Origin: Candidatus Uhrbacteria bacterium
Lineage (GTDB): Bacteria; Patescibacteriota; Patescibacteriia; JACQRZ01
Direction of reading: 5' to 3'
DNA: 11,524 nucleotides
Assembly: GCA_016209345.1 (NCBI GenBank)
Contig: JACQWH010000021.1
Coordinates: 1-11,524, forward strand
A model generated the notes under the pieces. The model was given only the letters and a program-made list of their open reading frames with translations, was not told the origin of the DNA and did no database searches. Position 1 is the first letter of the stretch. Each line of letters starts with the position of its first letter. Positions 1 through 5,934 of this stretch are shown here, piece after piece. The position numbers were made by a program, and so were the translations under genes.

Positions 1-145
1 TCGGTTTAGGTGCTTTGGTATCTAGTCTCTACGGAGCTCCCCACGATTGTGAAGGTTCCCACGGTGTTAGCTTTTCAAAAAGATTTAGCGTTCACCGTTA
101 TCCCAAAGAGTTCACTCTCGCGTTTCCACGAAAGGCTGCCATTTG
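1..145 (-). ncRNA. Group I self-splicing intron, 5' part (IC3-like), in tRNA gene
   Basis: Several core elements of a group I intron can be paired by eye on the minus strand. P1: exon bases CTGT plus C145 pair with the guide GGCAG (140-136), placing a U-G wobble at the last exon base (146), the hallmark of the 5' splice site. P3: CTTTGG (108-103) pairs with CCAAAG (18-13). P4: CACCGT/ACGGTG arms lie at 93-98 and 61-66. P7 5' strand: AGAGACTAGA (30-21), followed by a CACCTAA segment. The block GTAGAGACTAGA and the following CACCTAA closely match the Azoarcus tRNA-Ile intron as I remember it, which suggests subgroup IC3. Small hairpins after P1 (AGAG-TGAA-CTCT) fit a short P2 region. The P7 3' strand, P8, P9, terminal G and 3' splice site are off the left edge. 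No ORF is visible in this part of the intron. Confidence 0.85.
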
Positions 146-179
146 ACAGTCAACTGCTCTGCCACTGAGCTACCCCGGA
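146..179 (-). tRNA. tRNA 5' exon, probably tRNA-Asn(GUU), interrupted in the anticodon (partial)
   Basis: Reading the minus strand from 179, a 7-nt acceptor strand TCCGGGG is followed by T8-A9, a D-arm GCTC-AGTGGCA-GAGC, base 26 A, an anticodon stem strand GTTGA, then C32 T33 G34 T35. The sequence then stops matching a tRNA: the expected complementary strand TCAAC is absent and a group I intron begins. The first two anticodon bases are GU, so the candidates are Asn, Asp, His or Tyr. The U at position 1 and the GACTGT context favour Asn(GUU), since bacterial tRNA-Asn commonly starts with U and reads ...GACUGUUAAUC. The 3' exon with the third anticodon base and the T-arm lies left of the window, so identity is inferred. 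Fragment length (34 nt) equals tRNA position 35 if base 17 is missing from the D-loop. Confidence 0.8.
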
Positions 180-198
180 TCGGGCATGCTAGGATAAA

Positions 199-225
199 AC
201 TATAATGCTTTTTTGATATTGTCAA
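199..225 (-). promoter_or_regulatory. Candidate promoter of the intron-containing tRNA gene
   Basis: The minus strand shows a perfect -35 TTGACA (225-220) and a -10-like TATAGT (204-199) with a short 15-nt spacer. Transcription would begin around 190, about a dozen bases before the tRNA 5' end at 179. The -35 overlaps the stop codon of the upstream small gene (222-224). The short spacer keeps this a candidate only. Confidence 0.45.
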
Positions 226-542
226 ACTTCTGTATCTTCTTCTTTATCGGCTATGGTCGGCCGTTCGTCAATCTCTCTTCTTTTTTCTCTCTTCATCCTG
301 GCAAGCATAATGGCAATCTTCTCAAAAAGCAGATGAAGGTCTGACGTAGTGATATCAGAATGTAGTGCGCAGATTTGTTCAAATGTATGACGCTTTTTCC
401 CGCCAAGTCCGTAGTATAGGATCGCGATCTTTTTTTCGGCCGGCAGTAAATCAGGAAAAATTTCTTCAATATTTTGCCCGCCGGCATACTGACTCTTCTC
501 GTCTAATTCCTTATAGCGCCGGCGATCGGGGTAATCTGGCAT
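222..542 (-). CDS. Small sigma-70 region 4-like protein (degenerate), 106 aa
   Basis: I do not recognise a named family, but residues 33-83 align with region 4 of the RpoD encoded just upstream. EKKIAILYYGL matches EQKILEMRFGL, HTFEQI (52-57) matches HTLEEV, and ITT-SDL (64-69) sits where VTR-ERI begins the recognition helix. The arginines that contact -35 DNA (RERIRQ in RpoD) are replaced here by TSDLHL, so specific DNA binding may be lost. Residues 1-30 are charged, and the C-terminus (84-106) is a basic then acidic tail. I chose the ATG at 542 because it lies 10 nt after the rpoD stop; a longer reading to 686 would run inside rpoD coding sequence. No Shine-Dalgarno site is visible, so translation may be coupled to rpoD. 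It could be a sigma-like core-RNAP binder, an anti-sigma-like decoy or a decaying duplicate. Confidence 0.7.
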   Translation of the reverse strand: MPDYPDRRRYKELDEKSQYAGGQNIEEIFPDLLPAEKKIAILYYGLGGKKRHTFEQICALHSDITTSDLHLLFEKIAIMLARMKREKRREIDERPTIADKEEDTEV

Positions 543-552
543 GAGCAAGATA

Positions 553-1926
553 TTACAAATAATCGCGTAACCTGTCAACGCCGACGGACTTTGCGATCTT
601 TTCCAGCGCTTTTGCCTCAATCTGGCGAATGCGTTCGCGGGTGACGCCAAACTCTTCGCCGACTTCTTCAAGGGTATGGGATACATTGTCTACAAGTCCG
701 AACCGCATCTCAAGAATCTTCTGCTCGCGGGCGTGGAGATTGCCGACAATCTCCTGCATGCGCTCGCGCAGAATCTGAAGCGCCGCCGCCCTGTCGGGTG
801 TGACGCTGCGCACGTCCTCGATGAAATCCTCGAGCGTGCTGTTCTCGTCATCATCGCCGACGGACGTATCTATCGAAATCGTATCCTGATTTATCTTAAT
901 GATATGGCGAATTTTTTCCACCGTCTCGCCCATCTCCGCGGCAACTTCATCGGGAAGCGGCTCGCGTCCCAAATCCTGAATGAGCTGGCGCTGGACGCTC
1001 TGGAACCTATTGATGGTCTCGACCATGTGAACAGGAATGCGGATGGTGCGCGACTGGTCTGCAAGCGCGCGAGTAATCGCTTGGCGAATCCACCACGTAG
1101 CGTAGGTAGAAAATTTATACCCTTTGCGATAGTCAAATTTTTCAACGGCGCGGAATAGCCCGATGTTCCCCTCTTGAATAAGGTCGAGCAAGGATAAACT
1201 CTTGTCAACGAACTTCTTCGCAATCGATACAACAAGGCGCAGGTTCGACTCGATAAGGCGGCGCTCCGCCTCTCGGTCGCCCCGATCTTTTCGCTTTGCC
1301 AGCTGAATCTCTTCCTCTGTTTTGAGAAGCGGCACCTTCCCTATCTCTCTCAAATACATCTGGATTGAATCGGCTGAAATATCGCCAAGATCAATATGGT
1401 ACGAGTCGTGTTTTTCTTTTGGCGCCTTTTCTTCTTTCTCCCCCTTCATGGTCAGCTTCGGCATTTTTAAAAATCCACCGGGCCGTTCGATAATCTGCAG
1501 CCCGTGCTCTTCAATCTCATCGAGGAAATCTTCGAACCGCTCTTCGTACTCCTCTATTTCAGGAAAATAATAGAGCAACTCATCCTCGGTCAAAAAACCG
1601 CGGGAGCGCCCCTTTTCCAAAACAACTTTAAGCATTTCCTCTCCGGGAAACACGGCAACCGATACGTGTTCAACTCTGCTCTTTTTTTTCGGTACGCTTG
1701 CCTTTTTTTTCTTCACCGCCAGCTTGCGGGCAGGGGCTTTTTTCGGCGCGATTTTCCTGGCGCGGCCGGTATGCCTTATTTTAAGCGCGGATATTGCTTT
1801 GGCCGACTTTTTTTTAACGGTCTTTTGCGCCGGCTTTCGAGTTGGTTTTTTTACCGTTTTTCTTGCTGGAATCGGCCGTTTTTTCTTTACACCAAGAGGT
1901 TTTTTCTTTTTCATGGTCTTTTTCAT
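553..1926 (-). CDS. rpoD: RNA polymerase primary sigma factor RpoD (sigma-70)
   Basis: This 457-aa protein is the housekeeping sigma factor that directs RNA polymerase to -10/-35 promoters. Residues 1-86 are an unusual Lys/Arg/Pro/Ala-rich tail with no acidic residue. Residues 88-150 resemble region 1.1 (MLKVVLEKGRSRGFLTEDEL). Region 1.2 is at 186-222 (DSIQMYLREIG). Region 2 is at 223-292, with DLIQEGNIGLFRAVEKFDY and YATWWIRQAITRA, including the tryptophans used to melt the -10. Region 3 is at about 295-375, and region 4 at about 385-457 with helix-turn-helix VTRERIRQIEAKAL. There is no large non-conserved insert between 1.2 and 2. It follows dnaG by 30 nt, the classic macromolecular synthesis arrangement. 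The start at 1926 has no clear ribosome site, and a second ATG at 1914 would remove only four residues. Confidence 0.97.
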   Translation of the reverse strand: MKKTMKKKKPLGVKKKRPIPARKTVKKPTRKPAQKTVKKKSAKAISALKIRHTGRARKIAPKKAPARKLAVKKKKASVPKKKSRVEHVSVAVFPGEEMLKVVLEKGRSRGFLTEDELLYYFPEIEEYEERFEDFLDEIEEHGLQIIERPGGFLKMPKLTMKGEKEEKAPKEKHDSYHIDLGDISADSIQMYLREIGKVPLLKTEEEIQLAKRKDRGDREAERRLIESNLRLVVSIAKKFVDKSLSLLDLIQEGNIGLFRAVEKFDYRKGYKFSTYATWWIRQAITRALADQSRTIRIPVHMVETINRFQSVQRQLIQDLGREPLPDEVAAEMGETVEKIRHIIKINQDTISIDTSVGDDDENSTLEDFIEDVRSVTPDRAAALQILRERMQEIVGNLHAREQKILEMRFGLVDNVSHTLEEVGEEFGVTRERIRQIEAKALEKIAKSVGVDRLRDYL

Positions 1927-1956
1927 AGATAAAACGATGCGTATGGGAAAAGAATA

Positions 1957-3735
1957 TCACATATTTTGCAAATCGCGAAACTGTTTTGCATAATCCTCCA
2001 TTGCGGCGCGATCCTTGCGCTGTTCCGCGTCGCGCATCCTTGCCTGGAGCCGCGTAATCTCCAGGCGGAGATGCGCATCGCGAAGCGCGGCGGCAAGCGC
2101 AAGCGCAATGCGGTCGAGCTCGGGGTCCGACACATCTCCCCACTCCTTATCCGCCAAAAGCCGCAGCATATCCGGCACTTCGCCGGAGCAACGCTTCTCA
2201 GCCGCCTCGCCTATCATGTCCGGCGTCTCCAAAAACTCCCGGCCCAATGTGCAGAGCGACTCATACATCTCGCGAAGCTCTGACGCCTGAATCATAGTTC
2301 CTGTCAAGAGTGAAGATAGAGAAAAAATAATGCGGGGATTTTTTAATAGGAGCGCCAACAGAAGTTCCTCGCGCGAATCATACTTTTTTTCCGTTGGCAT
2401 CTTCTTCTCGGCTTGTGCCGATTGTTTAAGCGGAACGCCTCGCTTCATTGCGGACAGCTCTTCCCACAAGAGCGACTCGGATATGCCGATACGGGTTCCA
2501 AGATTTCGTATCCAATGGTCTTGTTCAATGCGATCGGAAAGGAGTCCGATGCTCTGCAAAAGTTGGCGGGCATAAGTTCTTTTTTCAAATCCGTCGGAAA
2601 GCGCGGCGGGCGTGAGCAGCGTGTCAAAATGATACTCCATGAATGAGGACGCGTCGCGCACACTCTGTTCCCATGCGGACACATCGGCGCGGATGCATTC
2701 ATCGGGATCCTTGTATTTCAGCGACCCGTCGCTATTGCGCGGCAGGCGGATAATCTTTACGTTCATTCCTTCGGCAAGCGCCTGTTCAATGCCGCGCATC
2801 GTTGCCTTGGTGCCTGCCGCATCCATGTCAAAGGAAAATAACAGGTTTTGCGTAAACCGCGAGAGCAGACGTATATGATCTGTCGTCAGCGCCGTGCCGG
2901 AACTTGCAACAACATTCTTCATGCCCATACCGTATACGGAAAAAAAATCCATATACCCCTCGACAATGATAGCGGCATCGTTTTTTCGAATATCTTGTTT
3001 TGCAAAATCAAGACCGAACACTATCCTGCTTTTATCATAGAGCGGCGTTTGGGGTGAGTTGATATATTTTGCGAGCGTCTGGTCGTCCTTGAGAATACGC
3101 CCGCCAAAACCGACAACATCCCCCCGCAGATTTCTGATAGGTATCATAATACGCCCGCGGAAACGATCGATGAGGCCGTACCCTTGTTCTTTTTGTATCG
3201 CAAGCCCCGCCTGCATAATCTCATGCGCCGTGAACTTCTTTGAAAGGAGATATGTGGAAAGCGCGGATTGTTCAGGCAACGAAAATCCAAGCAAAAATGA
3301 ATCGATCATGCCGGGGTCAAGAATGCGCGCGGCCACGTACGCGCGCGCGTCGTGGGACGCGGGGGCGCGCCGCAATGCCTGATGGTAATAATCAGCGGCT
3401 CTCTCAAGCAGATCAAGCAGGCGATGCTTTTGTCCGGAGATGCGCGGATCTTGTCTTTCGAGTAAAACGCCCGCTTTCCCGGCCAAATACCGCAATGCCT
3501 CGCCAAACTCCATTCCCTCCTGCTTCATGACAAATTTAAAAATATCTCCGCCTTCATTGCATCCGCCGAAACAATGCCATATTTGCTTTGCGCGACTCAC
3601 CATGAACGAAGGTGTTTTTTCGTCGTGAAACGGACAGCGCGCACGGAAATTACCCCCCGCCATCTGGAGGGTGAGGTATTCGCCGACAATATCGACGATA
3701 TCAATCTTTGATTTTATTTCCTCAATTGGATCCAT
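1957..3735 (-). CDS. dnaG: DNA primase DnaG
   Basis: DnaG makes the RNA primers for chromosome replication. The 592-aa product has an N-terminal CHC2 zinc-ribbon (about 1-95) with C34-x2-H37 and C55-x3-C59. It continues with a catalytic core and a TOPRIM fold carrying E259 in VEGYMD and the metal pair D303/D305 in SFDMDAAG. The C-terminal part (about 370-592) is diverged, ends in a charged helical segment, and probably includes the helicase-interaction region. The zinc knuckle has one extra residue (CFGGC where many bacteria have CFGC). I chose the ATG at 3735 because MDPIEEIKSKIDIVDIVGEY is the normal DnaG N-terminus; the upstream in-frame extension is a translated palindromic repeat. No Shine-Dalgarno site is seen. 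It lies between a SufT-like gene and rpoD. Confidence 0.97.
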   Translation of the reverse strand: MDPIEEIKSKIDIVDIVGEYLTLQMAGGNFRARCPFHDEKTPSFMVSRAKQIWHCFGGCNEGGDIFKFVMKQEGMEFGEALRYLAGKAGVLLERQDPRISGQKHRLLDLLERAADYYHQALRRAPASHDARAYVAARILDPGMIDSFLLGFSLPEQSALSTYLLSKKFTAHEIMQAGLAIQKEQGYGLIDRFRGRIMIPIRNLRGDVVGFGGRILKDDQTLAKYINSPQTPLYDKSRIVFGLDFAKQDIRKNDAAIIVEGYMDFFSVYGMGMKNVVASSGTALTTDHIRLLSRFTQNLLFSFDMDAAGTKATMRGIEQALAEGMNVKIIRLPRNSDGSLKYKDPDECIRADVSAWEQSVRDASSFMEYHFDTLLTPAALSDGFEKRTYARQLLQSIGLLSDRIEQDHWIRNLGTRIGISESLLWEELSAMKRGVPLKQSAQAEKKMPTEKKYDSREELLLALLLKNPRIIFSLSSLLTGTMIQASELREMYESLCTLGREFLETPDMIGEAAEKRCSGEVPDMLRLLADKEWGDVSDPELDRIALALAAALRDAHLRLEITRLQARMRDAEQRKDRAAMEDYAKQFRDLQNM

Positions 3736-3748
3736 AATTTTTAGCTGG

Positions 3749-3768
3749 ATCCCGGCCGGCGCCGGGAT
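3749..3768. repeat. REP-like palindromic element between sufT-like gene and dnaG
   Basis: A perfect 8-bp inverted repeat, ATCCCGGC and GCCGGGAT around a CGGC loop, fills most of the 46-bp gap. On the minus strand it sits in a context GTCATCCC...GGGATCCAG, reminiscent of widespread intergenic repeats of the form GTCATTCCC...GGGAATCCAG (dRS3/REP-like), whose translation gives the familiar VIPAPAGIQ. No T-run follows it in either direction, so it is not a canonical intrinsic terminator, although the hairpin may stabilise mRNA ends. Confidence 0.6.
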
Positions 3769-3781
3769 GACACCGATATGA

Positions 3782-4117
3782 CTATTCCATGCCGAATAAA
3801 AGATCGCGGATTGCTTCGTGGACTCGGTCAGGCCCCCAGATGGGCTCCCACACAAGATTGACCTTTACATCTTTAATGCCCGAACACTGTCCCAGTTCCG
3901 CCTCAATGCTTCTCATTATTTCAGGACCCGCCGGACATCCCATTGAAGTAAGCGTCATCGTGACAGTCGCAATCCCCTTTTTTACCGATACGTCATAGAC
4001 AAGCCCAAGGTCGACAATCCCCACATCGAGCTCCGGATCGATAACGGTGTTCAGCGCCTTCCAGTACTCGCCTGTCTGCTTTTCTCGCGGTACGGGTATG
4101 ACTTTTTTTTCATCCAT
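3782..4117 (-). CDS. MIP18/DUF59 iron-sulfur assembly protein (SufT-like)
   Basis: The 111-aa protein belongs to the MIP18/DUF59 family (SufT, PaaD and the eukaryotic CIA2 domain), which helps mature or deliver iron-sulfur clusters to target proteins. Visible family motifs are DPELDVGIVDLGLVYDV (about 28-44), the MTLTSMGCPAGPEI block with the conserved cysteine (about 55-68), and a C-terminal LVWEPIWGP. The tryptophan/glutamate end block and length are typical of single-domain members. It is the last gene of the suf set but is separated from sufU by a terminator-bearing palindrome, so it may have its own transcription or receive only read-through. The start is the ATG at 4117; no ribosome site is apparent. 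A paaD-type phenylacetate role is unlikely, since no paa genes are present. Confidence 0.9.
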   Translation of the reverse strand: MDEKKVIPVPREKQTGEYWKALNTVIDPELDVGIVDLGLVYDVSVKKGIATVTMTLTSMGCPAGPEIMRSIEAELGQCSGIKDVKVNLVWEPIWGPDRVHEAIRDLLFGME

Positions 4118-4153
4118 AGAAAAATTCGGTTATGCGTGCGTTCGCAGTGCGCT

Positions 4154-4333
4154 ATTGACCTTCACCAATTGCGTTTACAATAAAAAACCTATGATTTTGA
4201 GACAGATCTGCCGATCTGGAGGCGTAAAAAACCGCAAACGTACTATCGGTACGATGAGGATTTTTTGCGGCGAAGAGCAAGGATCTGGCCAAAATCATAG
4301 GTTTTTTCGTTAAGGTAATTGGTGAAGGTCAAT
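4154..4333. repeat. Long nested palindrome between sufT-like gene and sufU
   Basis: Two perfect 17-bp inverted repeats are nested. The outer arms are 4154-4170 and 4317-4333; the inner arms are 4182-4198 and 4291-4307. Further pairing continues inward: 4203-4208 with 4282-4287, 4232-4238 with 4264-4270, and a tip hairpin 4239-4243 with 4249-4253. The right outer arm lies inside the sufU reading frame, encoding its last residues before the stop at 4310. The left arm is noncoding. The element fills the 192-bp gap and has no gene inside it. It could be a fold-back/MITE-like insertion or a compound transcription terminator that grew by inverted duplication. I see no convincing target-site duplication. 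Confidence 0.85.
4226..4270 (-). terminator. Rho-independent terminator downstream of sufU
   Basis: On the minus strand a stem CCGCAAA (4270-4264) / TTTGCGG (4238-4232) is followed at once by six T (4231-4226). The loop contains a second small hairpin (CGTAC/GTACG, 4253-4239). This is a textbook intrinsic terminator for the suf operon. The enclosing 17-bp repeat (4291-4307 with 4182-4198) also ends in six T on the minus strand, giving a second, larger terminator-like hairpin. Confidence 0.75.
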
Positions 4334-4687
4334 AAGAGCGTCCTTGACAGCCGTAAGCCCCAAATCGGCACAGGATCGCCGGCCAGGACTCACGCGCGCG
4401 CCAAGCAAAGAGTCCATAGTATCTGACGTCATTTTCACACATTCGTCAAGGGTCTTTCCCATACTATGGTCGGAAAGAAGCGACATGCCCGCCTGGCTCA
4501 AAGCGCATCCCATTCCCGTAAATGCAATATCGCCGATCGTGCGCTGTTTCGTCACCGCTATATCCACGCTGACAGTGTCTCCGCACAATGGATTATGTTT
4601 AACACTGCGCGCGTCGGGCCTTTTCAGCGTGCCTGCGTGATGCGGATGGTTGTAGTGATCCAGAAGTGTTTCCGAATAGATATCCAT
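4310..4687 (-). CDS. sufU: Iron-sulfur cluster scaffold / sulfur-transfer protein SufU (IscU-like fold)
   Basis: The 125-aa protein receives sulfur from SufS and acts as a scaffold or zinc-dependent sulfurtransferase. The three family cysteines are visible: C35 in NPLCGD (with D37), C61 in GMGCALSQA, and C106 in RRSCADLG. The motifs around C61 and C106 look SufU-like. However, the C61-C106 spacing of 45 residues is close to IscU and lacks the roughly 20-residue insertion of Firmicute SufU. An extra cysteine (C83) is present. The gene starts 4 nt after the sufS stop, so it is surely co-transcribed. The last codons and stop sit inside the right arm of the large palindrome, which may have supplied or copied this C-terminus. 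Confidence 0.92.
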   Translation of the reverse strand: MDIYSETLLDHYNHPHHAGTLKRPDARSVKHNPLCGDTVSVDIAVTKQRTIGDIAFTGMGCALSQAGMSLLSDHSMGKTLDECVKMTSDTMDSLLGARVSPGRRSCADLGLTAVKDALIDLHQLP

Positions 4688-4691
4688 GCGC

Positions 4692-5921
4692 TCAAGGGGT
4701 TAAGGAAAAAATTTTGAAGATTTTTTTGAGAGCTTTTTCTGCCATCTCGATATCCTGGAAAGTATTATACAGGTAAAAACTCATTCGCGCAGTTGCGGGA
4801 ACGCAGAGACGGCGATGAAGGGGTTCAGCGCAGTGAAGACCTGAACGAATCGCAACTCCTTCTGAATCAAAAATCGTTGCAATATCATGAGGATGCACCC
4901 CCTCTATGACAAACGGCAAAACGCTTGTTGCTGAACACGCATCTGATACAAGCACGCGCACGCGCGGGTTGGCGGCAAGCATTGTGAAGGCGGCCTGCCA
5001 GAGTTCCCGATCGTGCGCCTCAATCGAATCAAGTCCGACTTCGTCGAGAAACTCTATGGCAGAACGAAACGCGGCAACATCGGCTATGTTCGGCGTCCCT
5101 GCCTCAAAACGCCAAGGAACCTCCCGATAAAACGAGCGGTATTGCTCAACGGTCGTCACCATATCTCCCCCTACCAAAAACGGGGGCATATCTTCCAAGA
5201 GCTCATATTTTCCAAAGAGAACACCGACACCGGTCGGACCAAGCATCTTGTGGGCGGAGAATGCAAAAAAATCACAATCCAGCGCCTGGACATTCGTACG
5301 GCGATGCCCGACGCTTTGCGCCCCATCAACCAACACCAGCGCCTTGCGCGCGTGCGCTTTTTTTATCAGATCTTTGAGATCGGGACAGACGCCCAAAACA
5401 TTTGACTGAGCCGTCACGCATACCATGCGCGTTTTTTTTGAAAGCAGTTTTTCATACGCGGCCATATCGAGCTCGTGCTCGCTCGTCAAAGGAATAACAA
5501 GCAGTTTCGCTTTTTTTTGCATGCAGAGCACTTGCCACGGCACAAGATTTGCATGGTGTTCCAGTGCGCTTACGATAATCTCATCCCCTCTTCCAATATG
5601 CATCTCCCCCCATGTACGGGCGACGAGATTGATGCTTTCCGTACAGTTGCGAGTAAAAACAATCTCTTCGGGCACCTCGGCATTGATAAAACGCGCAACG
5701 GTCTTGCGTGTCTGCTCATAGCGTTCGGTCGCCTCCTCGGATAATGCGTGAATACCCCGATGAATGTTCGCGTTATGCAAGCTATAAAAATCCGAAAGGG
5801 CGGATATGACGCCGCGCGGCTTCTGCGTTGTCGAAGCATTGTCCAGATATACCAGCGGCTTGCCGTTGATCGTTCTTTCAAAAATCGGAAATTCTTTTTT
5901 AATATCATCTAGGCGTTTCAT
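4692..5921 (-). CDS. sufS: Cysteine desulfurase SufS
   Basis: SufS is a PLP enzyme that takes sulfur from L-cysteine as an enzyme persulfide for cluster assembly. The 409-aa product starts with the group II signature FPIFER...LVYLDNASTTQKP. It has HHAN (122-125), D199 and Q202 in VLVDGAQSVGH, the Schiff-base K225 in FSAHKMLGPTG, and the persulfide C364 in the loop RSGLHCAEP. The short C364 loop is typical of SufS rather than IscS. I chose the ATG at 5921 (MKRLDDIKKEFPIF), 13 nt after the sufD stop; an upstream ATG at 5963 would add 14 non-conserved residues overlapping sufD. No ribosome site is evident. It precedes sufU by 4 nt, its usual partner. Confidence 0.96.
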   Translation of the reverse strand: MKRLDDIKKEFPIFERTINGKPLVYLDNASTTQKPRGVISALSDFYSLHNANIHRGIHALSEEATERYEQTRKTVARFINAEVPEEIVFTRNCTESINLVARTWGEMHIGRGDEIIVSALEHHANLVPWQVLCMQKKAKLLVIPLTSEHELDMAAYEKLLSKKTRMVCVTAQSNVLGVCPDLKDLIKKAHARKALVLVDGAQSVGHRRTNVQALDCDFFAFSAHKMLGPTGVGVLFGKYELLEDMPPFLVGGDMVTTVEQYRSFYREVPWRFEAGTPNIADVAAFRSAIEFLDEVGLDSIEAHDRELWQAAFTMLAANPRVRVLVSDACSATSVLPFVIEGVHPHDIATIFDSEGVAIRSGLHCAEPLHRRLCVPATARMSFYLYNTFQDIEMAEKALKKIFKIFSLTP

Positions 5922-5934
5922 AGTGTGGGGTGCA

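Noticed and set aside
146..179. Calling the tRNA fragment tRNA-Asp(GUC) from the contiguous GTC triplet
   Set aside because: The C after GT pairs in P1 of the intron and is likely intron base 1; the downstream bases cannot close the anticodon stem, and U at position 1 is atypical for tRNA-Asp.
543..686. Upstream extension of the sigma-4-like gene
   Set aside because: The extra codons run within the rpoD C-terminal coding sequence in another frame; the conserved-looking part starts at the ATG at 542.
676..1158. Plus-strand reading frame of 160 codons opposite rpoD
   Set aside because: It is the antisense shadow of strongly conserved sigma regions 2-4; the translation has no recognisable domain and no ribosome site or promoter.
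1860..1926. Programmed frameshift at the A-rich lysine codons of rpoD
   Set aside because: A-runs are slippery, but both sides read through in one frame and no alternative product or stimulatory structure is evident.
3736..3855. Longer dnaG start with a 40-residue leader
   Set aside because: The leader translates the palindromic repeat and the end of the sufT-like gene; known DnaG N-termini match the start at 3735.
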